Both the position numbers and the translations under genes were made by a program. A stretch of 64,000 bases of DNA from CAZXEU01 sp965207385 (GTDB lineage: Bacteria; Bacteroidota; Rhodothermia; Rhodothermales; Bin80), in contig CBDBLZ010000021.1 in assembly GCA_965207385.1 (NCBI GenBank), positions 1 to 64,000 on the forward strand, read 5' to 3'. Shown piece by piece: positions 50,009 through 60,174 of this stretch. The notes beneath the pieces were generated by a model that worked only from the letters and a program-made list of their open reading frames with translations, did not search any database and had not been told where the DNA came from. How positions within the stretch are numbered: the first letter of the stretch is position 1; every line of letters begins with the position of its first letter.

Positions 50009-52606
50009 ATGCTGCCGCCCGTTTGCCGGACCCTCGCGGTCTTCGCCGCCATTTTTTGCATTTCCGCGTCGGCCCTTGCTCAAGAGTCGACGGGTCCGGC
50101 ACCGCGTCTCCATGTCGACGCACACGGCGCGATGCGGTGGAGCGACTCGGAGAAAGAGCCCGCCTTGTTTGGCGTCAACTACACGACGCCATTCGCATTC
50201 GCCTACCGCGGGCATGGTTACGTTGGCGCCGACCGGAAGCGGTCCATCGACGTGGACGTGACCCATTTGGCACGTCTGGGCCTGGACGCATTCCGAATTC
50301 ACGTCTGGGACCGGGAGATCACCGACCGGAACGGTAATCTCCTGCAAAACGACCACCTGGATCTCCTGGACTACCTCCTCGCCCGGCTTGCCGAGCGACG
50401 AATCTGGGCCATCCTTACCCCAATAGCCTATTGGCCTCCGGGGTATCCCGAGCCGGCACCGAAAACAAGCGGCATTTCGGATTATTTCACCAAGGCCGAA
50501 ATGATCACGGATCCCGACGCGCTGCGCGCACAGGAGAACTACATGCGGCAGTTTGCCGCCCACGTAAATCCGTACACGGGCTTTGCCTACGGGGATGACC
50601 CCAACGTCATTGCCTTCGAGCTCTGGAACGAGCCCAGCCATTCGGGCGGGCCGCAAGAGACCACGCGCTTCATCAATGCGCTGGCCCAGGCGCTGCGCGA
50701 AGGCGGCTTTTCAAAGCCGATCTTTTACAATATCAGCGTGGGCTACTCGGCAGCACATGGCCGGGCCGTCTGCGGCGCGAATATCCAGGGCGTCACCAGC
50801 CAGTGGTATCCGACGGGCCTCGTGCGGGGTGCGTCCCTGCGTGGAAACATGCTGCCGAATGTAGACCGTTACTCCGTCCCTTTCGCGGATTTCCCGGAGT
50901 GCCGGGACAAGGCGCACATGGTGTACGAATTCGACGCCGCTGATGTGACCGGGTCGTACATGTACCCGGCCATGGCCCGCGCCTTCAGGGAGGCCGGCAT
51001 CCAGTGGGCTACACAGTTTGCGTACGACCCGCTCGCGATTGCGCACACCAACACCGAGTACCAGACGCATTTCCTCAATCTGGTCTACACGCCTGAGAAG
51101 GCCGTCAGCTTCATGATCGCCGGCGAAGTGTTTCGGCGCACTCCGCGCGGCGCTTCGCATGGAGCCTACCCGATGAACGAGCGCTTCGGCAGTTTCCGCG
51201 TGAGCTACGAGGACAATCTCAGCGAGATGGTAACGGACACCGCGTTCTACTACTCGAGTTCCACCGCCACGAAACCGCCCGATGCTGCGCTTCTGCGGCA
51301 CGTAGCCGGCACAGGCACCTCGCCGGTCGCATCCTACAGCGGCAGGGGTGCCTACTTTCTCGACCGGCTGGAGGACGGCATCTGGCAGCTCGAAGTCTAT
51401 CCCGATGCCGTCCCTGCAGCGGACCCTTTTTCCCGCCCGAGCCTGGAGCGCCACGCCGTGCACATAGTCTGGACCGCATGGCCCATGGAGATCGCACTCC
51501 CAAATCTCGGCACGGACTTTACGGTCGAGCCAATTGATGATGGAAACACGCATCGCCCTGCAGCCCGGGGCGGCAGCTTTGACGTACGCCCGGGCACTTA
51601 TCTGCTGAGGCGCAGCGACGCGATGCAGTCCGCTCCCGCAAGCTACCGCCAGGTCACATTCTTTGCTCCTCCGCCTTCCGTGCAATCTGCCCTCGTCATC
51701 CACAGGCCTCCAACTGAAATCCCGGCCGGGATGCCGTTTGTCGTACGTGCTCAGGTCTTCGCGGATGATCGCATCGATTCAGCTGCCGTTTTCGTTCGCC
51801 GAGCGGGTGGCTTTAACCGCTTTCGCAAGGTACCGATGACCGCGAGCGGCGGGCACAGGTATGCGGCCGACCTGCCTCCCGAATTGCTGCGCCCAGGCAT
51901 GCTCGAATACGCGATCACGGCATTTGGCGGCACTGGGGTGTATACCTATCCGGATGGCGCAATTGGACATCCCGGCGAGTGGGATTTCACGGGGCAACGG
52001 TTCTGGGAGGTACCCGTCGTTGCGGCAGAGACGCCCCTGGTACTATTCGACGCCCGGAGAGACAGGGACCATATCCTGGTACCACATCCATGGAAGTACG
52101 TCGCTTTTCGCATTGGTTTTGTGGGCGCTACGATGCCGGACCGGCTCGCCTTGCAGGCCATTGTCGACGATTTCGCCCCTGCACCACACCATTTCGCCAT
52201 CCGTTCAATTCTGCCCGAAGGGGCGGGACGCAGGCTGCCGGAGACCGGCTCGGAAGCCGAGCTTCGTATTACCGGCCGGACGACCGGGCGCAAGTCTGGC
52301 AAGCTGGTGGTCGCGCTCGTTGAAGCGAGCGGCATGGCTTGGGGAGCCGAAATTGCACTGACAGATGCGTGGCGGGACATAGCTGTCCCCTTGTCCTCGC
52401 TTCGCCGAGTGCCCCTAGTGCTATTGCCACGGCCATTCCCTGAGTACTTGCCCTACATGCTGGAGTCCGCAGGAGAGTACGCTGCGCTGAACCTCGCCCA
52501 GCTGGAGGGCCTTCAGTATTCCATGGACGGTGATCCGGCGGTTGCGGCCGACGAGAGCGTGCCACAAGGCTTTGAGATTGAGCGCGTGACGCTCGATCGC
52601 AATTAG
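50009..52606 (+). CDS. Secreted glycoside hydrolase, GH5-like (cellulase superfamily)
   Basis: 865 residues. Signal peptide LAVFAAIFCISASALAQ. TIM-barrel part (about 30-400): PALFGVNYTTPFAFAYRG, VDVTHLARLGLDAFRIHVWDREITD, WAILTPIAYWPPGY, VIAFELWNEPSHSG with the acid/base Glu in the canonical N-E-P motif, ISVGYSAAH, and the later HMVYEFDAADV as the probable nucleophile Glu. These are the two catalytic glutamates of clan GH-A. The C-terminal half (about 430-865) is beta-rich and unassigned; it may carry carbohydrate-binding modules. The substrate is unknown. It lies alone, 217 bp after the lipoprotein gene. No Shine-Dalgarno site. Confidence 0.8.
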   Translation: MLPPVCRTLAVFAAIFCISASALAQESTGPAPRLHVDAHGAMRWSDSEKEPALFGVNYTTPFAFAYRGHGYVGADRKRSIDVDVTHLARLGLDAFRIHVWDREITDRNGNLLQNDHLDLLDYLLARLAERRIWAILTPIAYWPPGYPEPAPKTSGISDYFTKAEMITDPDALRAQENYMRQFAAHVNPYTGFAYGDDPNVIAFELWNEPSHSGGPQETTRFINALAQALREGGFSKPIFYNISVGYSAAHGRAVCGANIQGVTSQWYPTGLVRGASLRGNMLPNVDRYSVPFADFPECRDKAHMVYEFDAADVTGSYMYPAMARAFREAGIQWATQFAYDPLAIAHTNTEYQTHFLNLVYTPEKAVSFMIAGEVFRRTPRGASHGAYPMNERFGSFRVSYEDNLSEMVTDTAFYYSSSTATKPPDAALLRHVAGTGTSPVASYSGRGAYFLDRLEDGIWQLEVYPDAVPAADPFSRPSLERHAVHIVWTAWPMEIALPNLGTDFTVEPIDDGNTHRPAARGGSFDVRPGTYLLRRSDAMQSAPASYRQVTFFAPPPSVQSALVIHRPPTEIPAGMPFVVRAQVFADDRIDSAAVFVRRAGGFNRFRKVPMTASGGHRYAADLPPELLRPGMLEYAITAFGGTGVYTYPDGAIGHPGEWDFTGQRFWEVPVVAAETPLVLFDARRDRDHILVPHPWKYVAFRIGFVGATMPDRLALQAIVDDFAPAPHHFAIRSILPEGAGRRLPETGSEAELRITGRTTGRKSGKLVVALVEASGMAWGAEIALTDAWRDIAVPLSSLRRVPLVLLPRPFPEYLPYMLESAGEYAALNLAQLEGLQYSMDGDPAVAADESVPQGFEIERVTLDRN

Positions 52607-53042
52607 TTGGGCACCTCGCGTACGCAGCCAGTCGCATCCATTCAGACCTTTGCGAAGCGGATTCCCGATGCTCACGCGGCACCATTTGGCCCAACTACAC
52701 CGGCTGCCTGACTCTCGCATCTAGCGTCCCGCCGGTTAGAGCCGTGGGCGCAGGGCCCGGAATACCCTCAGTGCCAAGGACTTGACCGCCGGGGCATTGG
52801 CCTGCAATGTGAGCATAGTCAAGGCTTTTCCCGTATGCATCGCTTGGCGCCTTACGCATTCTGCGGGCAAGCGAGGCTTCCCGCCGCAACCTGCGGAAGC
52901 CGCCGCACAGGCCGGCTCTCAGCGATACTGATCCCTTGGACTCGGCGTTGCAGGTTCAGAATTATTCTCCATTTCCGGCTACAGGGAAAGGCAGAGCACG
53001 AATCTTCGGACGAACACTTGCCCCGCACTCCGAGCGCCGCCG
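52607..53042. other. Convergent spacer
   Basis: About 435 bp between the hydrolase and the HAD gene's 3' end. No gene or clear terminator recognised. Confidence 0.45.
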
Positions 53043-53759
53043 TCAGTTGGTGGCAAGGAGCACCTGCACAAACTCCGCCATCGAGTTGAATCTGAAGTCG
53101 AGGTTCGGCTCGGATTCCGGAGGCATGGTTGCTCCGTAGCCCTCCTGCTGCGACCGGCGATAGATGTGACAGCTTGAAAGGCCGACCCTGTTGGCTGGCA
53201 GGTGGTCGTGGAACATGCTCTCGGCAGTGTGCAGAATCTTCGACTTTTCGATCCCGAGTGCGGCCAATCGCTCGATCATGTAGGTGAAGTTGCGCTGGCA
53301 TGGCTTGTAGCTGCCAATGTCTTCCGCGGTGTAGACTCCATCGAAATCCACGCCGAGCTTCTTGCTGCTTCGGGCGAAGCTTTCGTTGTCGACGTTGCTC
53401 AAGATAAACAGCCGGTAATGGCCCTTCAGATACTGCAGCGCATCGGCAGCATCGGGAAACGCAGGCCAGTCCCGCACGGACTCGCCATACCGGACGCACT
53501 CATCCCAGGCTACCGAGATCCGCCACTGCTCAGCAAGGCGTCGATACACAACCGCCAGGACATCCAGGTACCTCTTCGCGGGCGTAGTCTGCTGCTGGTA
53601 CGACTCATGCCGGGCATGCGCTTCCAGCACTTCATTGCGCGAAATCCTTCCGTCGAGCCGGTCAGTCAAAGGCCGCAGCGCACGCGTAATCCCCGTCTCC
53701 CAGTCGATGAGGGTACCGTAGACATCAAAGGTCAGCGCATCAAAGTCATTCAACAGCAT
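53043..53759 (-). CDS. HAD hydrolase, haloacid dehalogenase type II-like
   Basis: 238 residues from the ATG at 53759. HAD motif I FDALTFDVYGTLIDWE (nucleophile Asp in D-V-Y-G-T), motif II LFILSNVDNESFA, a Lys in EDIGSYKPCQRNFTYMIERLA (motif III region), and a motif IV-like HTAESMFHDHLPANRVGLSSCHIYRR. The pattern D-V-Y-G-T-L-x-D-W and S-N-x-D is that of 2-haloacid dehalogenases, but HAD proteins vary widely in substrate. An upstream extension of the frame adds 17 residues before the signature and is less likely. It stands alone. Confidence 0.85.
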   Translation of the reverse strand: MLLNDFDALTFDVYGTLIDWETGITRALRPLTDRLDGRISRNEVLEAHARHESYQQQTTPAKRYLDVLAVVYRRLAEQWRISVAWDECVRYGESVRDWPAFPDAADALQYLKGHYRLFILSNVDNESFARSSKKLGVDFDGVYTAEDIGSYKPCQRNFTYMIERLAALGIEKSKILHTAESMFHDHLPANRVGLSSCHIYRRSQQEGYGATMPPESEPNLDFRFNSMAEFVQVLLATN

Positions 53760-54925
53760 GTCACAGTACCACGAATCACGAAAGCCGGCACGCGGCATGC
53801 GCATTAGCAAGCCGGAGACCAGAATGACCGAATGCCGGCGGAAGGGCCTGGGTGATATCGAAGCAGATACTCTCCAGTGCGGAAATCACTGCACGGGTCG
53901 CAGAATAAATGAGTAGACCATTCGACGCAGGAAAAGGCTAGAGGATCAGATGTATGCAAGCTGATTTGCAGACATCCGAAGACACATGGGGAAGAAGCCG
54001 GTCGCAGCCGGAGCCAACCTGACGAACATATGCCTGTGCCCGGCTCGTGCACGCGTTTCCGGAGCTGTTCGGGCCGCAGATTGCGTCGCCCGGTGCGTTT
54101 CCCATGCCCTCGGACCTCTAACACACGGCCCGGCCCTTCGTCCGGCTGCCGGCGGCGGAATGCGGGAGGAAGCGTGCCGGCCCCTCACTGGTGCCTGGCC
54201 GAACGAAGTAGACGCTACTGACCGCTCCGCGTACGCCTGCTGCCTCCTGGTCCACCGTATGGACCAGGAATGGCGCCCGCTATCCCTACCCGGTACGCGG
54301 GGCGGTCGGCGCACCCGGCAACAGCTGTACTGCCTCAATGCAGATGCCCGAAAACGGATCCGGATGGCCTGTAACGGCGCCACTCGTCAGGGGTATGTCC
54401 GATTCACTCGAATCTGTTTTCTGGTCCTTTTCCATTGGCGACGTCGGATAAAGGCGCCGCGCCGAGGCCCGCACGGCAACAAAGTGTTCTGTAGAGTCCT
54501 GCGCTCTGGTGCGCGAGCCAGAACGGGGCAGAGCGCACGCAACCGGCAGGCCCAACGGCAGCCCGCCAGTGTCACCCCCTCTTGCCCGAATGCGTGATGC
54601 ATCATCGTCCCGTAGCACGCGCTCCTCCCGGTCGTGCTTGGGTGGCTTGCCGGAACACAACCGATCTTGTCGCTGCGCTGCGCAGCAAATCAGTAAAGTG
54701 CGAAGTATCGGTGACTGCATGTGTGTCCCCGCCACGCTGCCGAGATCCGAATTGGACGAAGTCGCCCAACTGTTGCCGAAAGCCGGCAAGGCACTCTCCT
54801 CGTAAGCCGGCGCCGGTCCATGCGACCGCCCGGATACGGCGTCCGATGCGACCTAAAGTCCCGATAGCAATTTTTGGAATCCGCTCCTGGCAATTGCAGT
54901 CTACCAATCCCCGCCGTGGCGGATT
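53760..54925. other. Long spacer, no gene recognised
   Basis: About 1.17 kb between the HAD gene and the AlbA-type gene's 3' end, the longest gap in the window. Translations are Arg/Ala/Pro-rich and lack domains. The far end carries an 11-bp tandem repeat (54926-54969). Confidence 0.5.
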
Positions 54926-54969
54926 GGCGGGTTTATGGCGGGTTTATGGCGGGTTTATGGCGGGTTTAT
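54926..54969. repeat. 11-bp tandem repeat, four exact copies
   Basis: GGCGGGTTTAT repeated four times without a mismatch. The last copy contains the stop codon (TAA, minus strand) of the AlbA-type gene at 54966. Every copy carries the same TAA on that strand. Array length could vary by slippage. Confidence 0.9.
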
Positions 54970-56443
54970 GGCCGATTGGCCTCTTCGAGCAGCGTTCTCA
55001 AGACCGCATACCGAGTACGTCGACCAGTCTGGCTAGTGCGGCGCAACAGACCAGCTTCCTCAAGTGCACCAAGGTCGCGGAGCGCCGTCCGCTCCGACAC
55101 TCCGACCAACTCCTGTACTTCCAGACTGCCAATAGTCCGAACCTGCCTCGCGTGCCGAATTATCTTCATTTGTCGGTCACTAAGACCCAGCGCACGCAAC
55201 CGGGAGTCCAAATACGGGCTATTGTAGAGCGTCATCGAGAATCGCTCCGGCCAAGCCTCAAACTGAGGAGCAGGCAGTCCTTGTGCTTCACAGGCTTGTG
55301 CCATACGCACCGTTCCAGTACCCCACTGCTCAACAAGCCCAGCATAGTAGAGGGTCTGAGCCAGAAGCGGATTGCGACGGATGGAGGCGTGGCCCTCAGC
55401 TTGAAGCTCCTCGACGGTTAATGAGCCCGGAAGTCCACCGGGATTTGACACTACTATTCGGTCATCAAAGACCCGAATATCGACGCGGCCAAGTTGATTG
55501 TAGTCACGGTGTATGAGCGCATTGACTACAGCCTCGCGGAGTGCATCAAGGGGATACTCCCATACTTCCACACGCTGAATACTATCGCTATTCGATGTCT
55601 CGTGGTCCCTGCTCTCATGCCCTCTGATACGCTCGCTTGCGCCGCTTCGATCACTTGATCCCGGAATTATGAATCCTACCTTGACATATTGGCGAAACTG
55701 CGCCATAACGGCATCAATCTGCTCCAGGAGCGTACCACCAAACCATTTGTCATCCAGGATGGTCATTCCGGCCTTGAAGCGACCCATGTGAATGCGAGCC
55801 TCTACGAACGCTGCTTGAGGGTCAGTTCCAAAGAGTAGGAAAGCGGCGCGCGTCAGATTCTCGCCCTGCAAGAGATTCGGGTTGCCCAAAGCAACCTGTT
55901 TATTGCGCCAATTCAAGCCATTCCCAACACGCGGACGTCGCGGCTTGGCCAGTCTGGTAAAGTGTTCAAGCTTCTCTTCGCTTATCGCGGCAACCGTGCC
56001 AGCAAACTCTACCGAATCCCAAGTCCTGCCCGTTGCGGTCAGGAGCATCTGCTGCAATTCATTGGGCAGCATTTCTCGTACGGTGCGGCCCACCCGCTTG
56101 AAATAGCGACCACGCAAGGATACAGGCGAAGCCGAGCGAGGCACCGTGATTCTCAGCACGGGAGCCCCGGACACCATTTCCTCTCGAAAAGCGCTCGGGT
56201 GGATACCCAGAACATCCACTACCTTGTCGGTAAGAGCGTCAACGATACGTCCGCCGTTCTCCCACCCCGGAACGCTGCCTGAGTCATCGACCCCTATGAG
56301 CAACTGCCCCCCGCTGTGTTCGCGAAGGCAGCAAGCTCCCGCAGCGCGTCGTCATCCCTCCAGGTTTCCTTGAATTCGACGGTCTCCGATTCTCCGGCGA
56401 TTACTGGTTGCTCCGCAGCTGGGAGGTGTTCCGAGTTACTCAT
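54966..56443 (-). CDS. AlbA-domain ATP-binding regulator (COG2865-like), apparent frameshift
   Basis: Read in two frames. The first (56443 to about 56295) gives ETVEFKETWRDDDALRELAAFANTAGG, the Schlafen/AlbA_2 DNA- or RNA-binding domain start. After a run of six G (plus-strand C6 near 56306-56312) it reads to a stop; in the next frame QLLIGVDDSGSVPGW continues the domain exactly, then a GHKL-like ATP-binding part with ALREAVVNALIHRDYNQLGRVDI, NPGGLPGSLTVEELQAEGHASIRRNPLLAQ and QWGTGTVRM, and a C-terminal winged helix (VGVSERTALRDLGALEEAGLL). About 490 residues when repaired. Family members are putative transcription regulators; some related genes occur in defence loci. Upstream of it, proS diverges 190 bp away. 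Confidence 0.78.
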
Positions 56444-56633
56444 GCCTGGACAATACAATTTGAAGGTGCGGCAAGTCACCTAGCTAAGGAATCGCCCCAG
56501 CTAACCGTGCCTGTAGCGGATGTATATAGGACATCTACCGTTCGCGGTTCCATGTGAATTGGCTGTGCATACGGCGATCCCCGGCTCGTTTTTGTGACCA
56601 ATCCGTACAACGCGTGCTCTTGACCAAGCCACC

Positions 56634-58433
56634 ATGCGAGTCTCCACACTATTTGGGCAGACGCTGCGGGACGCCCCGACCGAGGCCGACACCGCTTCGT
56701 ACCAGATGCTCCTCCGCGCCGGCTACGTGCGCCAGCTCGCCGCCGGACTCTTTTCCTACCTGCCGCTTGCGCAGCGCTCCCTCCGCAAGATCGAAGACAT
56801 TCTGCGCGAGGAGATGGACGCAATCGGCGGCCAGGAAATGTGCATGCCCGTGGTGCATCCCGCGGAGCTGTGGCAGCAAACAGGCCGGTGGTACCAAATC
56901 GGCGACACCATGGGGCGTCTCAAGGACCGCAAGGGACGCGACTTGGTGCTGGCCATGACACACGAAGAGGTTGTGGCCGATTTGTGCCGCACGGAGGTGC
57001 GCTCCTACAGGCAGCTGCCCATGATGGTCTACCACATCCAAACCAAGTTTCGGGACGAGCCGCGGGCCCGCGGAGGACTGGTGCGGACACGGGAGTTCGT
57101 CATGAAGGACTCCTACACGCTCGACCTGGATGAAGAGGGGCTACAGCGGCAGTACGAGCGCCACTTTGACGCGTACCATCGCATCGGCGCCCGAGCGGGC
57201 CTGGAGCTGGTAGCCGTAGAGAGCGATGTGGGCATGATGGGAGGCAAGACTGCCCACGAGTTCATGTACGTCAGTCCTACCGGGGAAGACTCTCTCGCGA
57301 TTTGCGAGGAGACCGGCTACGCGTCCAATCTGGAAGTAGCCTCGTTCCGCAAGAGTACGGAGGACAACGGGACGCCGGAGCCGCTTGCCCGCGTCCGTAC
57401 GCCGAATACGGCCACCATTGAGGCCGTGGCCAACTACCTCGGGGTCGGCCGTAGCCAGACCGCCAAGATGGTCTTCTTCATGGGCGATTTCGGGGAGGAT
57501 GTACCGAGGCGGATCGTTATCGGCCTCGTGCGCGGAGACATGGAGGTAAATGTGACGCAGCTCACGTACCTGTCGGGTGCGCGGGAGCTTGTTCCGGCGG
57601 AAGCGGAAGAAATCGAGCGCATCGGCGCCTGCCCCGGGTTTGCCTCTCCCCGCGGCATCAACAGGGAACTGACCACGGTCGTAGTGGACGACCTGGTTGC
57701 CGAGAGCACGAATCTCGTTGTCGGCGCCAACGAAAAGGACTTCCACTTCACGGGCGCCAACTTCGGCCGCGACTACACTGCCGACGTCGTTGGCCCTATC
57801 GCCCTAGCGTACGACGGCGCGCCCGATCCCATCGGCGGCAAGCCGCTAAGCGTTGTCCGCGGCATTGAAGTCGGCAACATTTTCCAGCTAGGGACGCGCT
57901 ACAGCGATGCGCTCGGCGCCACGTACACGGATGAAAGCGGTGTAGACCATCCCATTGTCATGGGCTCCTACGGCATCGGCGTGGGCCGGCTGCTCGCATG
58001 CGTCGTGCAGGAATACGCGGACGACTACGGGATGGACCTTCCCATCTCCGTGGCGCCGTTTCATGTTACGCTTATCGTCCTTTCCAGGAACGAAGTCGCC
58101 AGACAAACCGCAGAGGCGCTCTACGGCTCGCTCAAGGAGGCGGGAATTGAGGTGCTTTTCGATGACCGTGACGCCAGCCCGGGCGTCAAGTTTGCGGATG
58201 CGGACCTGCGGGGCATGCCGCTTCGCATTACGGTCTCGGAGCGTTCGCTCCGCCGCGGCGGGGTGGAATTCGGGCGGCGCAGGGTTCGCAATCCGGAGAT
58301 CGTTGCGGTTGAGGATGCTCCCCGCCGCACCCGCGAAGCCGTAGACCGGCTTTTCGCCGACCTTGCCGCGCGAACAGTCCCTACATGGCAGACAAGCTGC
58401 CACGCGGCATCTCTTGAGCCGCAAGACGGATAA
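56634..58433 (+). CDS. proS: Prolyl-tRNA synthetase (bacterial type)
   Basis: 599 residues, the usual length of the bacterial form with an inserted editing (INS) domain. Class II core: FGQTLRDAPTEADTASYQMLLRAGYVRQLAAGLFSYLPLAQRSLRKI at the start, HPAELWQQTGRW, VLAMTHEEVVADLCR (motif 2 approach), QTKFRDEPRARGGLVRTREFVMKDSYTLD (motif 2), INS region from about 220 to 400 (VANYLGVGRSQTAKMVFF), and MGSYGIGVGRLLACVVQEYADDYG (motif 3). A C-terminal anticodon-binding domain follows: VAPFHVTLIVLSRNE. Convergent with thrS, whose stop is inside its last 53 nt: the two genes overlap tail to tail. Confidence 0.96.
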   Translation: MRVSTLFGQTLRDAPTEADTASYQMLLRAGYVRQLAAGLFSYLPLAQRSLRKIEDILREEMDAIGGQEMCMPVVHPAELWQQTGRWYQIGDTMGRLKDRKGRDLVLAMTHEEVVADLCRTEVRSYRQLPMMVYHIQTKFRDEPRARGGLVRTREFVMKDSYTLDLDEEGLQRQYERHFDAYHRIGARAGLELVAVESDVGMMGGKTAHEFMYVSPTGEDSLAICEETGYASNLEVASFRKSTEDNGTPEPLARVRTPNTATIEAVANYLGVGRSQTAKMVFFMGDFGEDVPRRIVIGLVRGDMEVNVTQLTYLSGARELVPAEAEEIERIGACPGFASPRGINRELTTVVVDDLVAESTNLVVGANEKDFHFTGANFGRDYTADVVGPIALAYDGAPDPIGGKPLSVVRGIEVGNIFQLGTRYSDALGATYTDESGVDHPIVMGSYGIGVGRLLACVVQEYADDYGMDLPISVAPFHVTLIVLSRNEVARQTAEALYGSLKEAGIEVLFDDRDASPGVKFADADLRGMPLRITVSERSLRRGGVEFGRRRVRNPEIVAVEDAPRRTREAVDRLFADLAARTVPTWQTSCHAASLEPQDG

Positions 58434-60174
58434 AGGCCTCCACCGACATGGCCCCGCGGTTTTCTCCGCTTCGCAGCCTGAGTGCAACCGTCTTACCCTC
58501 TATTTCGCGTTCGCCGATGACCAGCATGTAGGGCACCTTGGCAAGCTGGGCCTCCCGGATCTTGTAGCCCACTTTCTCGGATCGGTCGTCGAGATGCGTG
58601 CGAAGCCCGGCCGACCGCAATGCGTCCTGAACGGCACGCGCGTACGCCACGTGCGACTCCCCAATCGGCATCAGGCGCACCTGCTCCGGTGCGAGCCATG
58701 CCGGAAAGGCACCCCCGCAGTGCTCGATAAGAACGCCGATAAACCGTTCGAGAGAGCCGAACGGAGCGCGGTGGATCATTGCCGGACGGTGGCGCAGATC
58801 GTCTGCCCCTACATACGTCAAGTCAAACCGCTCGGGAAGATTGTAGTCCAGCTGAACCGTCCCAAGCTGCCACTCTCGTCCCAGGGCATCGCGCACCATA
58901 AAGTCCATCTTGGGACCATAGAACGCGGCCTCCCCGACGGCCTCTTGCACGTCGAGATCCATTTCCTGCGCAATGGCGCGCATGGATGCCTCCGCCTCGT
59001 CCCATATCGCGGCTTCGCCCGCGTATTTCCCTTCAATTGACGGATCACGCAACGAAAGCTGCACGCGGAATTCTTCAAAGCCTAGGGTGCCGAGTACACT
59101 CAAAGCCAGATCCACGGCATCCGCGATTTCGTCCTTGACCTGGTCATGCCTGCAAAAGATGTGCGCGTCATCCACGGTGAATCCGCGCACACGCGTCAGG
59201 CCACCCAGCTCACCCGTTTGCTCGTACCTGTATACCTGCCCGAATTCAGCCAGACGCACAGGGAGTTCGCGATAGCTGCGGCGCCGATCCGCGTAAATCT
59301 GGATGTGGTGCGGGCAGTTCATGGGACGAAGCAGGTAGCCATCATCTTCGTCCACCTGCATCGGCGGAAACTGGCTTTCGCTGTAGTAGGGATAGTGCCC
59401 GCTCGTGCGGTACAATTCCAGTCGTCCGACGTGCGGCGTGATCACCGGCTGGTAACCGCGCCTGAGCTGCTCGCGCTTCAGGAACGCCTCAAGCGTATCC
59501 CTGAGGACGGCCCCTTTGGGCAGCCACAGCGGCAGGCCCGGCCCCACGCTGTTGCTGAAGGTGAAGAGTTCCAGCTGCCTGCCCAGTCGGCGGTGGTCCC
59601 GGGCCCGCGCCAGCTCCAGCCGCTTGAGATAGGCGTCAAGGTCGGTCCGGTTGCGCCAGGCGGTACCGTAAATGCGCGTAAGCTGGGGCCGCGCGGCATC
59701 GCCGCGCCAATACGCTCCGGCAACGGTGAGCAGCTTCAGGGCATTGGCCTTGATGTAGCCGGTATGCGGCACATGCGGGCCGCGGCACAGGTCAACAAAA
59801 GTGTCATGCTGGTAGACCGTGAGCGGCGCCTCCGTTTCGTTCGCAATCTCGTCAATCAACTCCAGCTTGTACGGGTTGTCACGAAACAGGTCGCGCGCCT
59901 CTTCCGCTGTCACTTCCCGCACGGTGAAGGGGTGGCGCCCCTTCGCGATTTCACGCATGCGGGTCTCTATCCATGCCAGATCCTCCTCGCGCGGCGGATT
60001 AGGCATGTCGAAGTCGTAGTAGAACCGGTCCTCAATGGGCGGTCCAATGGTAGGCTTCGCATCGGGGAACCGCTCCAGCACGGCCTGCGCCATGACATGC
60101 GCCGCGCTGTGGCGGATCCTGTACAACTGCGGGTCGTACCCGTCCGGAATTAGGGTGCCGGAGTGGTTCTGCAT
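58381..60174 (-). CDS. thrS: Threonyl-tRNA synthetase lacking the N-terminal TGS domain
   Basis: 597 residues from the ATG at 60174. Editing domain: HSAAHVMAQAVLERFPDAK, YDFDMPNPP, HDTFVDLCRGPHVPHTG (Cys/His residues of the N2 editing site). Catalytic core: TPHVGRLELYRTSGHYPYYSESQFPPM, LRPMNCPHHIQIY (motif 2 with zinc Cys), RVRGFTVDDAHIFC, HRAPFGSLERFIGVLIEHCGG (motif 3). Anticodon domain LAPEQVRLMPIGESHVAYA at the end. The TGS domain (about 60 residues) that normally precedes the editing domain is absent: the protein begins directly with MQNHSGTLIPDG. Overlaps proS at its 3' end by 53 bp. Confidence 0.94.
   Translation of the reverse strand: MQNHSGTLIPDGYDPQLYRIRHSAAHVMAQAVLERFPDAKPTIGPPIEDRFYYDFDMPNPPREEDLAWIETRMREIAKGRHPFTVREVTAEEARDLFRDNPYKLELIDEIANETEAPLTVYQHDTFVDLCRGPHVPHTGYIKANALKLLTVAGAYWRGDAARPQLTRIYGTAWRNRTDLDAYLKRLELARARDHRRLGRQLELFTFSNSVGPGLPLWLPKGAVLRDTLEAFLKREQLRRGYQPVITPHVGRLELYRTSGHYPYYSESQFPPMQVDEDDGYLLRPMNCPHHIQIYADRRRSYRELPVRLAEFGQVYRYEQTGELGGLTRVRGFTVDDAHIFCRHDQVKDEIADAVDLALSVLGTLGFEEFRVQLSLRDPSIEGKYAGEAAIWDEAEASMRAIAQEMDLDVQEAVGEAAFYGPKMDFMVRDALGREWQLGTVQLDYNLPERFDLTYVGADDLRHRPAMIHRAPFGSLERFIGVLIEHCGGAFPAWLAPEQVRLMPIGESHVAYARAVQDALRSAGLRTHLDDRSEKVGYKIREAQLAKVPYMLVIGEREIEGKTVALRLRSGENRGAMSVEAFIRLAAQEMPRGSLSAM

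Noticed and set aside
53986..54789. Open frames in both directions in the spacer before the AlbA-type gene
   Set aside because: No domains, signals or operon support; composition matches other spacers.
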